Under the pieces are notes generated by a model that saw only the letters and a program-made list of their open reading frames with translations, made no database searches and was not told where the DNA came from. 64,000 nt of DNA from Prauserella muralis. GTDB lineage: Bacteria; Actinomycetota; Actinomycetes; Mycobacteriales; Pseudonocardiaceae. Numbering within the stretch: position 1 is the first letter of the stretch; each line of letters opens with the position of its first letter. Positions 34,736 to 43,124 of the stretch are shown here, one piece after another. The translations under genes and the position numbers were made by a program. The stretch lies in contig NZ_MASW01000006.1 of assembly GCF_003202285.1 (NCBI RefSeq), positions 787,362-851,361 on the forward strand, read 5' to 3'.

Positions 34736-35856
34736 GCTCGCACCTCCTGGCCGTCCCGCAGCATCGCGACGGTCTTCATCGCGTCCTCGGTGAGCGCGCC
34801 GTACGGCTGCCGCTCCAGCAGCGCCGCGGGCAGCCCCGTGGTCGCCCGCTGCGCGGGGAAGTCCCACGGCGGGGCATCGTCGTGAACGCGCACATAGGAC
34901 AGCAGGACCTCGGCGGCACAGGCACGGGCGGCCGTCGCGGTGTGCGCGGCCCTGTCCCGGATGGATGCCCTCGGCGCGGTGGGCCCGTTGTGCTGATAGC
35001 GCTCGGCGAGCGCGAGTTCGGTCGGCGCGCCCACCCGGTGCCGCTGGGGCAGCTCGCCCCAGTCGTGGTCCTCACCGACGATGAGCAGGCCCGCTGCCTC
35101 CAGCGCGGAGTACACGTCGACGGTGTCGTGGCCGCTGCCGGTGAGAAACGTGCGTCTCCCGTGCACCTCGCGCAGCGAAGGCACCTCCGCGAGCAGCTTC
35201 TCGACCAGCTCGGTCGCGCGCTCGACGGGCAGCGTCTGGGTGGCGGCGAGCACCGACAGCATCCGTGTTCCGGTCAGCCGGGCAGGCCGTGCGCGCCGTG
35301 CCTCGGCGAGCTCGGCGAGCCGGGTGCGCAGGCGGTCGTGCGCACCGATGGCCGCGCCGACCTCGTCGTCGGTGATCTCGTGCCCGGCCCACGCCTCCAG
35401 GGTTCCCCGCAGCTGGCGCAGCATGGCCTGCACGTACCGGGTGGTGGTGTGGTGCGGAAGGTGCAGGACGTCGACGAGGTGAACGGGCGGCAGGCCGACC
35501 GACGGCTCGATCCGGCGCAGCTCGCGCAGCGCGTAGAACAACCGGGAGGACGCCTCGCAGTCCCGCGACACGACCAGCCCGTCGAGGTGCCCGTAGTCGC
35601 CGGCCAGCAGGCGCGACAGAAGGGAACGCGCGGCGGGGTCGAGCCCCCGGCCCAGGTAGCGGTCGCCTTCGCGGCTGTCACCGTCCGGGGCGCCGCCCAG
35701 CCGGACCGGCAGCATCCCGGCCGCGGTCAGCAGCTCGACGGGGGTGTCCGCACCGACATAGCCCACGACCTGCCGTCCGGCCGCACGCCAGCGCCTGGCC
35801 TCAGCCATGCGGTCGGTGGCGTGCGCCGTCAACTCGGCGAGCGCGCTTGTCGACAT
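34732..35856 (-). CDS. 2-hydroxyacyl-CoA dehydratase subunit (HgdA-like partner)
   Basis: 374 residues of the same superfamily: GRQVVGYVGADTPVELLTAAGMLPVRL, the cysteine-containing VVSRDCEASSRLFYALREL and the late RTFLTGSGHD / GLLIVGEDHDWGE. ATG at 35856 after GGAAGGAG. Together with the next gene it would form the dehydratase heterodimer. Downstream of a CaiB/BaiF CoA-transferase, which could make the CoA ester substrate. Confidence 0.8.
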   Translation of the reverse strand: MSTSALAELTAHATDRMAEARRWRAAGRQVVGYVGADTPVELLTAAGMLPVRLGGAPDGDSREGDRYLGRGLDPAARSLLSRLLAGDYGHLDGLVVSRDCEASSRLFYALRELRRIEPSVGLPPVHLVDVLHLPHHTTTRYVQAMLRQLRGTLEAWAGHEITDDEVGAAIGAHDRLRTRLAELAEARRARPARLTGTRMLSVLAATQTLPVERATELVEKLLAEVPSLREVHGRRTFLTGSGHDTVDVYSALEAAGLLIVGEDHDWGELPQRHRVGAPTELALAERYQHNGPTAPRASIRDRAAHTATAARACAAEVLLSYVRVHDDAPPWDFPAQRATTGLPAALLERQPYGALTEDAMKTVAMLRDGQEVRA

Positions 35857-35918
35857 ACTTCTCCTTCCGGGCCCGCTCCGTGGGCCCCAGGCGGTCCGCC
35901 TGGTCCCCACACCTGCCC

Positions 35919-37157
35919 TCAGATGACGGAATGCGTGCTGAGCTCGGCGATCTGCCGCTCGCTGTAGCCCAGCCGCTCCCGGTACACGTGGTCGTTGTGC
36001 TCGCCGAGCGCCGGTGCCGGCCGGTCGAACCCGGCCTTGGCCGCGGAGAAGCGGATCGGCATGCCGGTCGCCGTCAGCTCCGTGGCGGTGCCGTACCGCG
36101 GATGCGCGATGGGCACGACCTCCTCGCGGTCGCGGACCAGCGGGTCGCGCACCGCCTCCCTGGGCTCCCGGACCTCGGCGGCGGGCACGCCATGCTCGGT
36201 GAGCACCTCCACCACCTCGGCGACCGGACGGCCGGCGCACCACGCCCGGATCACCTCGTGCAGCTCGTCCGCGTGGCGCACCCGCTGGTCGCGGCTGGCG
36301 AAGCGGTCGTCGTCGATCAGCTCGGGCCGGCCGATCGCGCGCAGCGTGCCGTGCGCGAAAGCGTCGGTCGGGGCGCAGAGTGCCACGTGACCGTCGGCGG
36401 CGGGCAGGATGCCGAACGGCGCGAGCCGGGGCACCATCGATCCCGTCCGCTGCGGGATTCCCACCGCGTCCAGCGCCTCGAACGGCTCGCACGCCACCAG
36501 CGACGTCAGCGCTCCGAGCATCGAGACGTCGACATGCTGGCCCTCACCGGTGTGGTCGGCCTGCATGAGCGCGGACAGGGTGCCGATGACCGCGAACAGC
36601 GGCGCCATCAGGTCACCGACCGGAAGTCCGAAGCGGACCGGGTCGTCGCCCGGCTCGCCCGCGGTCATCATCACCCCGCTCAGCGCCTGGACGATCGAGT
36701 CCATCGCCTTGCCGGAGCCCCGGCCGCCCTGGCTGCCGAAACCGCTGATCGAGGTGTACACGATCCTCGGGTTGATCTCCCTGACCGTGGCGTAGTCGAT
36801 GCCGAGCCGTTCGGTGACGCCGGGGCTGTAGTTCTCGACCACGGCATCGGCGTCCCGGACGAGGTCGGCGAAGACCGGCCGGGCAAGGGGATCCTTGAGG
36901 TTCAGCGTGACGCTGAGCTTGTTGCGTCCCCGCACCAGCATCGACACCGACATGTCGTCCGGGTCCCTGCGCTGCAGGGAGAGCCCCTGCTTGCCCACGT
37001 ACGGAGCGTTGTTGCGCGCGGTCTCCCCGCCGGTGGCCGGGTTCTCGACCTTGATCACGGTGGCGCCGAGCCCTGCCAGCAACAGCGTCGCGTAGGGGCC
37101 CGCGAGCGCGGTGGTGAGGTCGATGATCGTGCGCCCGGCGAGAGGCTGGTCGGTCAT
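35919..37157 (-). CDS. CaiB/BaiF family (class III) CoA-transferase
   Basis: 412 residues. N-terminal GRTIIDLTTALAGPYATLLLAGLGATVIKVE and VVENYSPGVTERLGI are family landmarks. The catalytic aspartate is Asp182 in GLPVGDLMAP, at the place of Asp169 in formyl-CoA transferase. The enzyme moves CoA between a donor thioester and a carboxylic acid. Its ATG overlaps the CapA-like gene's stop. Probably activates the acid that the dehydratase then uses, as in phenyllactate or carnitine pathways. Confidence 0.88.
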   Translation of the reverse strand: MTDQPLAGRTIIDLTTALAGPYATLLLAGLGATVIKVENPATGGETARNNAPYVGKQGLSLQRRDPDDMSVSMLVRGRNKLSVTLNLKDPLARPVFADLVRDADAVVENYSPGVTERLGIDYATVREINPRIVYTSISGFGSQGGRGSGKAMDSIVQALSGVMMTAGEPGDDPVRFGLPVGDLMAPLFAVIGTLSALMQADHTGEGQHVDVSMLGALTSLVACEPFEALDAVGIPQRTGSMVPRLAPFGILPAADGHVALCAPTDAFAHGTLRAIGRPELIDDDRFASRDQRVRHADELHEVIRAWCAGRPVAEVVEVLTEHGVPAAEVREPREAVRDPLVRDREEVVPIAHPRYGTATELTATGMPIRFSAAKAGFDRPAPALGEHNDHVYRERLGYSERQIAELSTHSVI

Positions 37158-38293
37158 GGTGTCCTTTCGCTGCTCAGGTCGATCGTCACGTGCGCGCCGT
37201 CGGGGGCGAACCGGCCGTTCAGGCCGGCGGTGCGGGTGATGTGGTCGATGTAGTCGGTCACCCGCTGGGCGTCCTCGGTGTCACCGCACGGAACGGGCCG
37301 TGCCGCATCGTCGATCCGGCAGGGCACGAACCCGGCTTCGCGAAGGCCGCTCTCGTCGAACCGGCACCACGCGATCGCCGTGTTGCGGCTTTCCGGGTGA
37401 AACGGGTAGTAGGGCATCCGGGGATCGGGTTCGAAGCCGAACAGCTCCTTGCGCCGCCGTGCCCACGCGTCGCGTTCGGCGTTCGCGGTTCCGTCGCCGG
37501 GCGTGAGCGCCCTGGTCGCCGTGGCGAAGTTGCCGAGGCCGTGGAAGATCGGCCTGCCCCGGTAGGTCTCGATGCCGCGCATGATGTGCGCGTGGTGGCT
37601 GAACACGGCGTCCGCACCGGCGTCGACGGCGGCGCGCGCCACCGGCCGCTCGTACATCGCGACAGCGGCCGGGGTGTGCCCGATTCCCTTGTGGAGCGAC
37701 ACCAGCACGACGTCCACGTCGGCGCGCAGCCGTCGCACGTCGTCGGCCATCGCCTCCAGGCTGTCCGGGTCGGCAAAGGTGTAGACCTTCGGAGGTCCGC
37801 CAGGGCTGGCGTGGTCGAGCTCGTAGTGGGTGAGCACGTGCACGTAGGCGCAGCCCGGCTTGCCGGACGTCGCCCACGACTCGCGCGGCCCGACACAGTT
37901 GTACGAGAGCACCCCGACCCGGAGACCGCCCCGCTCGACGATCGCGGGTTCCCTCGCCTCGGCGAGGTCGGCACCCGCGCCGACCGGAACCAGCCCGGCC
38001 TCACGGGCGTGCCGCACGGTGTCGACGACCCCGATCCCGCCCGCGTCGTAGATGTGGTTGCCCGCCAGAGTCGCCACGTCGAACCCGGCCTCGCGCAGCG
38101 CGGTGAGCGCAGCCGGGTCCGCGGGCGGCGCGGGCACGTCGGTGCTTGCCTGTCCGGTCGCGGTGGAGTGCGGCACCTCGACGTGGCCGACCGTGACGTC
38201 CGCCTCGCGCAGCAGCGGTGCCGCGGGGGCCAGCAGCGACGCGGGGTCCGGCTCGTCCAGGATGAGGTCGCCGACCGAGGCGATGGTGATCAC
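37154..38293 (-). CDS. CapA family metallophosphoesterase-like protein
   Basis: 379 residues. CapA/PgsA domain motifs: ITIASVGDLIL, LAGNHIYDAGGIG, VSLHKGIGHTP, SHHAHIMRGIE and GLGNF, which hold the histidine and aspartate ligands of the calcineurin-like fold. CapA proteins take part in poly-gamma-glutamate export, but stand-alone copies occur in catabolic operons with unknown role. No signal peptide is visible. GTG at 38293 overlaps the ABC ATPase stop. Confidence 0.8.
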   Translation of the reverse strand: MITIASVGDLILDEPDPASLLAPAAPLLREADVTVGHVEVPHSTATGQASTDVPAPPADPAALTALREAGFDVATLAGNHIYDAGGIGVVDTVRHAREAGLVPVGAGADLAEAREPAIVERGGLRVGVLSYNCVGPRESWATSGKPGCAYVHVLTHYELDHASPGGPPKVYTFADPDSLEAMADDVRRLRADVDVVLVSLHKGIGHTPAAVAMYERPVARAAVDAGADAVFSHHAHIMRGIETYRGRPIFHGLGNFATATRALTPGDGTANAERDAWARRRKELFGFEPDPRMPYYPFHPESRNTAIAWCRFDESGLREAGFVPCRIDDAARPVPCGDTEDAQRVTDYIDHITRTAGLNGRFAPDGAHVTIDLSSERTP

Positions 38294-39108
38294 GAGGTCG
38301 TCTCCAGAGTGGATTCGTGCGACGTGGCGTTGTGCCGGGAGAGGAACGAGCGCAGCCGCTCGGTTCTCGGGTTGGTGAACAGCTCGTCCGGGGGGCCGGA
38401 TTCGACGACCCGGCCGGCTTCCATGAACACGCACCGGTCGGCGACCTCTCGCGCGAAGGCCATCTCGTGGGTCACCACGATCATCGTCATGCCCTCGGCC
38501 GCGAGGCCACGCATGACCGCGAGCACGTCACCGACGAGCTCGGGGTCGAGTGCGCTTGTCGGTTCGTCGAAAAGCAGGATGCGGGGGCGGGTGGCGACGG
38601 CGCGGGCGATCGCCACCCGCTGCTGCTGGCCGCCGGAGAGCTGCCGGGGATAGTCGTGCGCCCGCTCGCGCAGGCCGACCCGGTCCAGCAGTTCGAGCGC
38701 ATCCTGTTCGGCGTCGGCACGGGGACGGTCGTGTGCCCTGCGGGGCGCCTCCGTGACGTTGCGCAGCACCGTGAAGTGCGGGATCAGATTGAACTGCTGG
38801 AAGACCATGCTCATCCGGCGCCGCTGGACGGCGACTCTCCGCTCGCCGAGTGCCCGCAGGCCTCCTCGGCGCCGCTCGTAGCCGAGCAGCTCACCGTCGA
38901 GGTAGATGGCTCCGCCGTCGATCGCGTCGAGCTGGTGCACACAGCGGATCAGCGTCGACTTCCCCGACCCGGACGGGCCCAGCACGACGACGACCTCGCC
39001 CTCGTGCACGTCGAGGCTGACGTCCGCGAGCGCGGTCTTGCCGTCGAACGCCTTGCGCACTCCCGCGACACGCAGGATGGGCTTGGCGGCCTCACCTGTC
39101 GCTGCCAT
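38290..39108 (-). CDS. Polar amino-acid ABC ATP-binding protein (GlnQ-like)
   Basis: 272 residues. Walker A GPSGSGKST, Q-loop VFQQFNLIPHFTVL, signature LSGGQQQR, Walker B ILLFDEPTSALDPE, switch THE. The QQFNL and LDPELV segments and THE switch mark the polar amino-acid uptake subfamily. Overlaps the permease gene by 17 bp. Confidence 0.9.
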   Translation of the reverse strand: MAATGEAAKPILRVAGVRKAFDGKTALADVSLDVHEGEVVVVLGPSGSGKSTLIRCVHQLDAIDGGAIYLDGELLGYERRRGGLRALGERRVAVQRRRMSMVFQQFNLIPHFTVLRNVTEAPRRAHDRPRADAEQDALELLDRVGLRERAHDYPRQLSGGQQQRVAIARAVATRPRILLFDEPTSALDPELVGDVLAVMRGLAAEGMTMIVVTHEMAFAREVADRCVFMEAGRVVESGPPDELFTNPRTERLRSFLSRHNATSHESTLETTS

Positions 39109-40012
39109 GCGTCCCTCCGTCCGAAATGGTCGATCGCCTGCGGTTCCGGGAAACGGGCGCGTGCCCGCGGGAGAAGCGTCGTTCGAGCCACCGCTGACCC
39201 GCGGTGAGGACGGTGACGACGGCGAGGTACCACAGGCAGGCCACGATGAGCAGCGGGATGATCTGGTAGGTGCGGTTGTAGATGACCTGCACGGAGTGCA
39301 GCAGGTCGGCCATCGCGATCACGGAGACCAGTGCCGTCCCCTTGAGCACGGTGATGAACTGGCTTCCGGTCGGGGGGATGATCATCCGCATGGCCTGCGG
39401 GAGCACAACCCGGACGAAGGTCTGCGTCGGGGTGAAACCCATCGCCCGCGCGGCATCCCGCTGCCCGTGGTCGACGCCGAGGATGCCGGCCCTGATGATC
39501 TCGGCCATGTACGCGGACTCCACCAGCGAGAGGCCGACGATGGCCGCGGTGAGGGGAGTGATCACCTCGTTCGAGTCCCAGGAGGCGAACTCGGGTCCGA
39601 ACGGGATTCCGATGGAGATCTGGGGCAGCAGGTAGGCAAGGTTGAACCAGAACAGCAGCTGCACCAGAGGCGGAATGCCACGGAAGATTCCCACGTAGAC
39701 GGTCGCCGCCCAGCGTAGGGGCGCGAAGTCGCTCACCTGCGCGGTGGCGAGCAGGCCACCGACCACGCAGGCGATGATCATGGCGACGACGGCGAGCATC
39801 ACGGTGGTTCCGAGGCCGGACAGCACCGTGGGATCGAAGACGTACTGCGCGACGACGTCCCACTCGAAGCGGTCGTTGTTGACCAGGAACCACCCGATCT
39901 GCGCGGTCAGCACGGCCAGCACGATGCCGGCCGCCCACCGCCACACGCGAACGGGTCGCCGCGCGGTCGCGACATCCTCGGTATCGGCCGGAGGCGCGAT
40001 GAGCGTTGTCAT
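39092..40012 (-). CDS. Polar amino-acid ABC permease (HisM/GlnP type)
   Basis: 306 residues with a His/Glu/Gln-type permease domain: YVGIFRGIPPLVQLLFWF, ESAYMAEIIRAGILGVDHGQRDAARAMGF (EAA loop split over about residues 180-208) and LPQAMRMIIPPTGSQFI. ATG at 40012. It would work as a homodimer with the ATPase and the binding protein at 40040. Genes in the operon downstream of it suggest that an amino-acid-like or keto-acid-like molecule is taken up and turned into a CoA ester. Confidence 0.9.
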   Translation of the reverse strand: MTTLIAPPADTEDVATARRPVRVWRWAAGIVLAVLTAQIGWFLVNNDRFEWDVVAQYVFDPTVLSGLGTTVMLAVVAMIIACVVGGLLATAQVSDFAPLRWAATVYVGIFRGIPPLVQLLFWFNLAYLLPQISIGIPFGPEFASWDSNEVITPLTAAIVGLSLVESAYMAEIIRAGILGVDHGQRDAARAMGFTPTQTFVRVVLPQAMRMIIPPTGSQFITVLKGTALVSVIAMADLLHSVQVIYNRTYQIIPLLIVACLWYLAVVTVLTAGQRWLERRFSRGHAPVSRNRRRSTISDGGTHGSDR

Positions 40013-40039
40013 GAGTCTGTCTGCCGGTTTCCTCGCGCC

Positions 40040-40954
40040 TCAGCGCTCGCTGGTGGCGACGTTCAGAAGGGGCTTCTCCACCATCACGTCGGTGAGACCC
40101 CATTTCTCCATGATCCTGGCGTAGTCGCCGTTCTCGAACAGCTCCTGGAATGCCTTGTGCATCACCGGGCCGAGTCCGCTCGTCTTCGGGACGAACAGCG
40201 CGAGGTTGTCCTTGGTCGCGCCCTGCTCCTCCGTCTGGGTCACGTAGGTGAGATCCTTCTGCTGCTTCACGATGTCGATCGCGGAGGCCTGCGTGGTGGC
40301 CGCGGCGTGCGCACGTCCGGACTGGACGGCGAGCACCGTCGCGTTGGTGTCGTCCAGTTCGATCGGCGTCACCTTGTCCTCGCCCCGTTGCGCGCAGTAG
40401 TCGGAGAGGTGGGCCAGTTGCTCCGCGCTGATGCTGGCCTTCGTGACGGCCACCTTCGTACCGCACAGATCGCCGGCGTCCTCGACTCCGGCCGCCGCTT
40501 TCCGGGGCAGCACGTAGGAGGTGCGGGTGGTCATCCAGGTGACCGTGTCGAACTGGTTCTCGCGTTCGGCCGTGGCCTTAACCGGGCCGTTGAACGCGTC
40601 GTACCGGTTGCTGAGCATGCCCTGCAGTGCGGCGGGCAGGTTGTCCACGATGGCGATCTCGGTTCGGACGCCGAGCACCTTGCCCAGCGCCTCCTGAAAG
40701 TCCTTGTCGATCCCGGTGATCGTCTTGCCGTCCTGGCCGACGGTCCGGTAAGGCGGATGCGAGTCGCCCGCGAAGGTCAGCACCTTCGACTCCCTGATGG
40801 ACTCGGGAAGCGCGTCGTGCAGCGCCGGGGCCGAAGCGGCCGGTGCGTTGCCGGAACCCTCGTCGTCTCCGGACGTCGAGCCGCAACCGGCGAGGGCCAG
40901 GCCGACCGTGGCTGTCAGGACAAGCAGAAATCGGGGACCGAATGAGTGGCGCAT
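40040..40954 (-). CDS. ABC substrate-binding lipoprotein, polar amino-acid family
   Basis: 304 residues. The lipoprotein signal ends VGLALAGCGS. Family-3 binding-protein core: LTFAGDSHPPYRTVGQDGKTITGIDKDF split over residues 59-87, and DNLPAALQGMLSNRYDAF. ATG at 40954 with GGGAG 10 bp upstream. First gene of an eight-gene minus-strand operon reaching 31993. Confidence 0.87.
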   Translation of the reverse strand: MRHSFGPRFLLVLTATVGLALAGCGSTSGDDEGSGNAPAASAPALHDALPESIRESKVLTFAGDSHPPYRTVGQDGKTITGIDKDFQEALGKVLGVRTEIAIVDNLPAALQGMLSNRYDAFNGPVKATAERENQFDTVTWMTTRTSYVLPRKAAAGVEDAGDLCGTKVAVTKASISAEQLAHLSDYCAQRGEDKVTPIELDDTNATVLAVQSGRAHAAATTQASAIDIVKQQKDLTYVTQTEEQGATKDNLALFVPKTSGLGPVMHKAFQELFENGDYARIMEKWGLTDVMVEKPLLNVATSER

Positions 40955-41052
40955 GGCGATGTTTCTCCCTGCATTGGGTCTGTGCCAGGCGTGGACGTGG
41001 TGTGAGCTGAAACCCCCGCGTCGCCGCACGGAAGCTGTACTGTCTATGATGA

Positions 41053-41064
41053 CGACGAGCGTCG
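41053..41064. promoter_or_regulatory. Inverted repeat in front of the second PaaX-type gene
   Basis: CGACG-AG-CGTCG is a perfect inverted repeat in the 239-bp region between the divergent binding-protein gene and the PaaX-family gene. Nearby GTCTATGATGACGACG has weak likeness to the 23311 palindrome. Operator role is inferred. Confidence 0.35.
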
Positions 41065-41193
41065 CACAAAGTGTCGCTTATAGCAAGCCCGTGGTCCGGA
41101 CGCCGCCGCCGTCCCGGTGTGCATCGGCGAGCGGCCGCGTCCGTCGTACGCTTGCCGGGAACGCCGCCGGAACCGACGAGGTGGGGATGGGCG

Positions 41194-42186
41194 ATGACGA
41201 CAACGGGGGCCCTGCCGAGGTCGCAGACCGGCCCGGAGCCACAGCTGTTGCTGACGTCGTTGCTGGGTGACTTCTGGTACTGGCGCGATGAGCACATCCC
41301 GGCGACGGCTCTCGTCCGGCTGCTCGCCGACTTCGACGTGACGACCGACGGCGCGCGAGCCGCCATGCGCCGGCTCGCCGGGCGCGGGCTGCTGGTCGTC
41401 TCGCGTCATGGCCGCACCACGGCGTACGGCATCCCGCCAAGGACGTCGGAGGTGGTCATCGAGCGGACCCACCGGATGCTGAGCTTCGGGGCGAACGCGC
41501 CGGAATGGGACGGCTGGTGGACGGTGGTCGGCTTCTCCGTGCCGGAACAGGCACGCGGCGTGCGCACCGCCCTGCGGTCCCGGCTGCGGCTGCTCGGGTT
41601 CGCCGCGCTGTACGACGGCTTCTGGGTCTGCCCGCACGACCGCGGCGAGCAGGCTCGCGAGACGCTGGCGGAGCTCGGGCTGGACACCGCGACGGTGTTG
41701 CGTTGTGTCGAGGTCCCCGGAGGCGGTGAGCAGGGCTGCCCGCGATCGGCGTTCGACGTCGCCGGTCTGAACGAGGAGTACCGGACGTTCGCCGACCGCT
41801 ACGAGCCGCTGCTGAGCAACCTGGATGCCGGGCTCATCGATCCGGCCCAGGCGCTGCGCATGCGGACCGAGCTGCGGGTGGACTGGCGCCGGTTTCCGGA
41901 GATCGATCCCGACCTGCCGGCTCAGCTACTGCCGCCGGACTGGCACCGGCCCCGCGCCCAGCAGGTCTTCGTGCGGATCTACGACCTGCTGGGCCCACTG
42001 GCCGAGGAGCGGTTCCGGCAGATCATCGGCACGGTCGCACCGGAGCTCGCCGACCTCGTCACGCACCACGACTCGGCGACCGTCGCGAAGCTCTACGCCG
42101 AACTGGGCGACCGCAGGCCGCACGGGGACACGCCGTTCGAGCAGGCCGCCGAGGCCCGCAGGCTCGAGGAGGCCAGTCGGTCGTAA
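41194..42186 (+). CDS. PaaX family transcriptional regulator (paralogue of 23363 gene)
   Basis: 330 residues, collinear with the PaaX-family protein at 23363-24379. Shared blocks include SLLGDFWYWR, RRGRTTAYGIPPR/RHGRTTAYGIPPR, WDG.WTVV.FSVPEQ, LGFAALYDG.WV.PHD and GDTPFE near the C-terminus. Start is ATG at 41194. It is divergent from the amino-acid importer/CoA-thioester operon and most likely controls it, perhaps sensing a CoA ester. Confidence 0.88.
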   Translation: MTTTGALPRSQTGPEPQLLLTSLLGDFWYWRDEHIPATALVRLLADFDVTTDGARAAMRRLAGRGLLVVSRHGRTTAYGIPPRTSEVVIERTHRMLSFGANAPEWDGWWTVVGFSVPEQARGVRTALRSRLRLLGFAALYDGFWVCPHDRGEQARETLAELGLDTATVLRCVEVPGGGEQGCPRSAFDVAGLNEEYRTFADRYEPLLSNLDAGLIDPAQALRMRTELRVDWRRFPEIDPDLPAQLLPPDWHRPRAQQVFVRIYDLLGPLAEERFRQIIGTVAPELADLVTHHDSATVAKLYAELGDRRPHGDTPFEQAAEARRLEEASRS

Positions 42187-42283
42187 GCCGCATATCCATG
42201 CGATCACCGGCACGCTGGTACCGCGAGGAGCACGTGCCGCTGCTCGGGTATTCGGTGTTCTGCGCGTCCCACGATGAGGCACG

Positions 42284-42864
42284 ATGGCGCGCATGACCCT
42301 GGCCACTCCCCGACTACGCACCGCTCGCCTGCGACTGCGACCCTTCACCGACGCCGACGCGGACCTCCTCTTCGCGTTGCACAGCAACACCCTCGTCATG
42401 CGCTACTGGGACTCGCCACCGTGGACCGAGCGGGCCCGCGCCGAGCGCTTCATCACCAGGTGCCGGAAGATGGCGAACGAGGGCACCGGGGCGCGCGTGG
42501 CCATCGACCGTGCTTCTGACGGGACGTTCGTCGGCTGGTGCAGTCTGAGCAAATGGGTCCCCGACCACCGCAGCGCGTCCTTGGGCTACTGCCTCGACGA
42601 GGCGATGTGGGGCCATGGCTACGCGACAGAAGCCGCGCACGCCTTGCTGCGGTGGGCATTCGACACACTGGGCCTGAATCGAGTTCAGGCCGAGACCGAT
42701 ACGCGCAACGTGGCATCAGCCCGGGTCCTGAAGAGATCGGATTCGTGCGGGAAGGGACTCTGCGGGAACAATGCGTCGTGAACGGCGAGGTGTCCGACAC
42801 GTGGGTGTTCGGACTGATCAGGCGGGAGTGGCGGCCGTTGTCCATGCCAACGCCCGTGGCCTGA
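42284..42864 (+). pseudogene. GNAT acetyltransferase (RimJ/RimL type), single-base frameshift
   Basis: The first frame gives TPRLRTARLRLRPFTDADAD, GYCLDEAMWGHGYATEAAHALLRWAF split over the usual acetyl-CoA site, and NVASARVLKR. The rest of the domain, GFVREGTLREQCVVNGEVSD, continues in the next frame. One base is missing between 42736 and 42737; restoring it gives a 193-residue protein of normal RimJ/RimL length. Recent pseudogene or assembly error. The 97-bp gap before it has no gene. Confidence 0.82.
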
Positions 42865-42966
42865 CGAACTGGTCGCTGATCAGCGAGGCCAGGGCGGCTT
42901 CGTCGTTCGCGGGCAGACCTCCTCGAGCACGCGGCGGGCAACGGCCTCGATGCCGCCGGCGGCCAT
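42864..42966 (-). pseudogene. Remnant of a SnoaL-like (NTF2-fold) gene start
   Basis: ATG at 42966 follows a perfect AAGGAG ribosome site. The frame reads MAAGGIEAVARRVLEEV, then a one-base slip leads to NDEAALASLISDQFV, together resembling the N-terminus of SnoaL-like/ester-cyclase proteins. The continuation into the neighbouring GNAT gene is not coding, so only the 5' end of a lost gene remains. The likeness is short. Confidence 0.4.
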
Positions 42967-43089
42967 TGTTGGCTCCTTGCAGGGTCCGGACCGGCGCCGG
43001 ACAACAGCATCGCCCTCGCGCACCGGCGGGTGGCGACACCAGTGGTCTGATGTGGAGGGTTCGCGCCGTGGATCTACCTGATCGTGTGA

Positions 43090-43105
43090 TCGAACGTGTG
43101 TTCGA
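43090..43105. promoter_or_regulatory. Perfect LexA/SOS box
   Basis: TCGAAC-GTGT-GTTCGA matches the mycobacterial/actinobacterial SOS box (TCGAAC N4 GTTCGA) in every consensus base. It lies 19 bp before the GTG start of the DUF222-HNH gene, so LexA would cover the promoter until DNA damage. Confidence 0.85.
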
Positions 43106-43124
43106 ATAGCGGTAGGGTGGTGGT

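Noticed and set aside
35919..37157. The CaiB/BaiF protein has VDVSMLGAL where many relatives have VDVSLLDAL, suggesting a lost catalytic Asp.
   Set aside because: The catalytic Asp corresponds to GD in GLPVGDLMAP (Asp182), as Asp169 lies in ALGDSNSG of formyl-CoA transferase. It is present.
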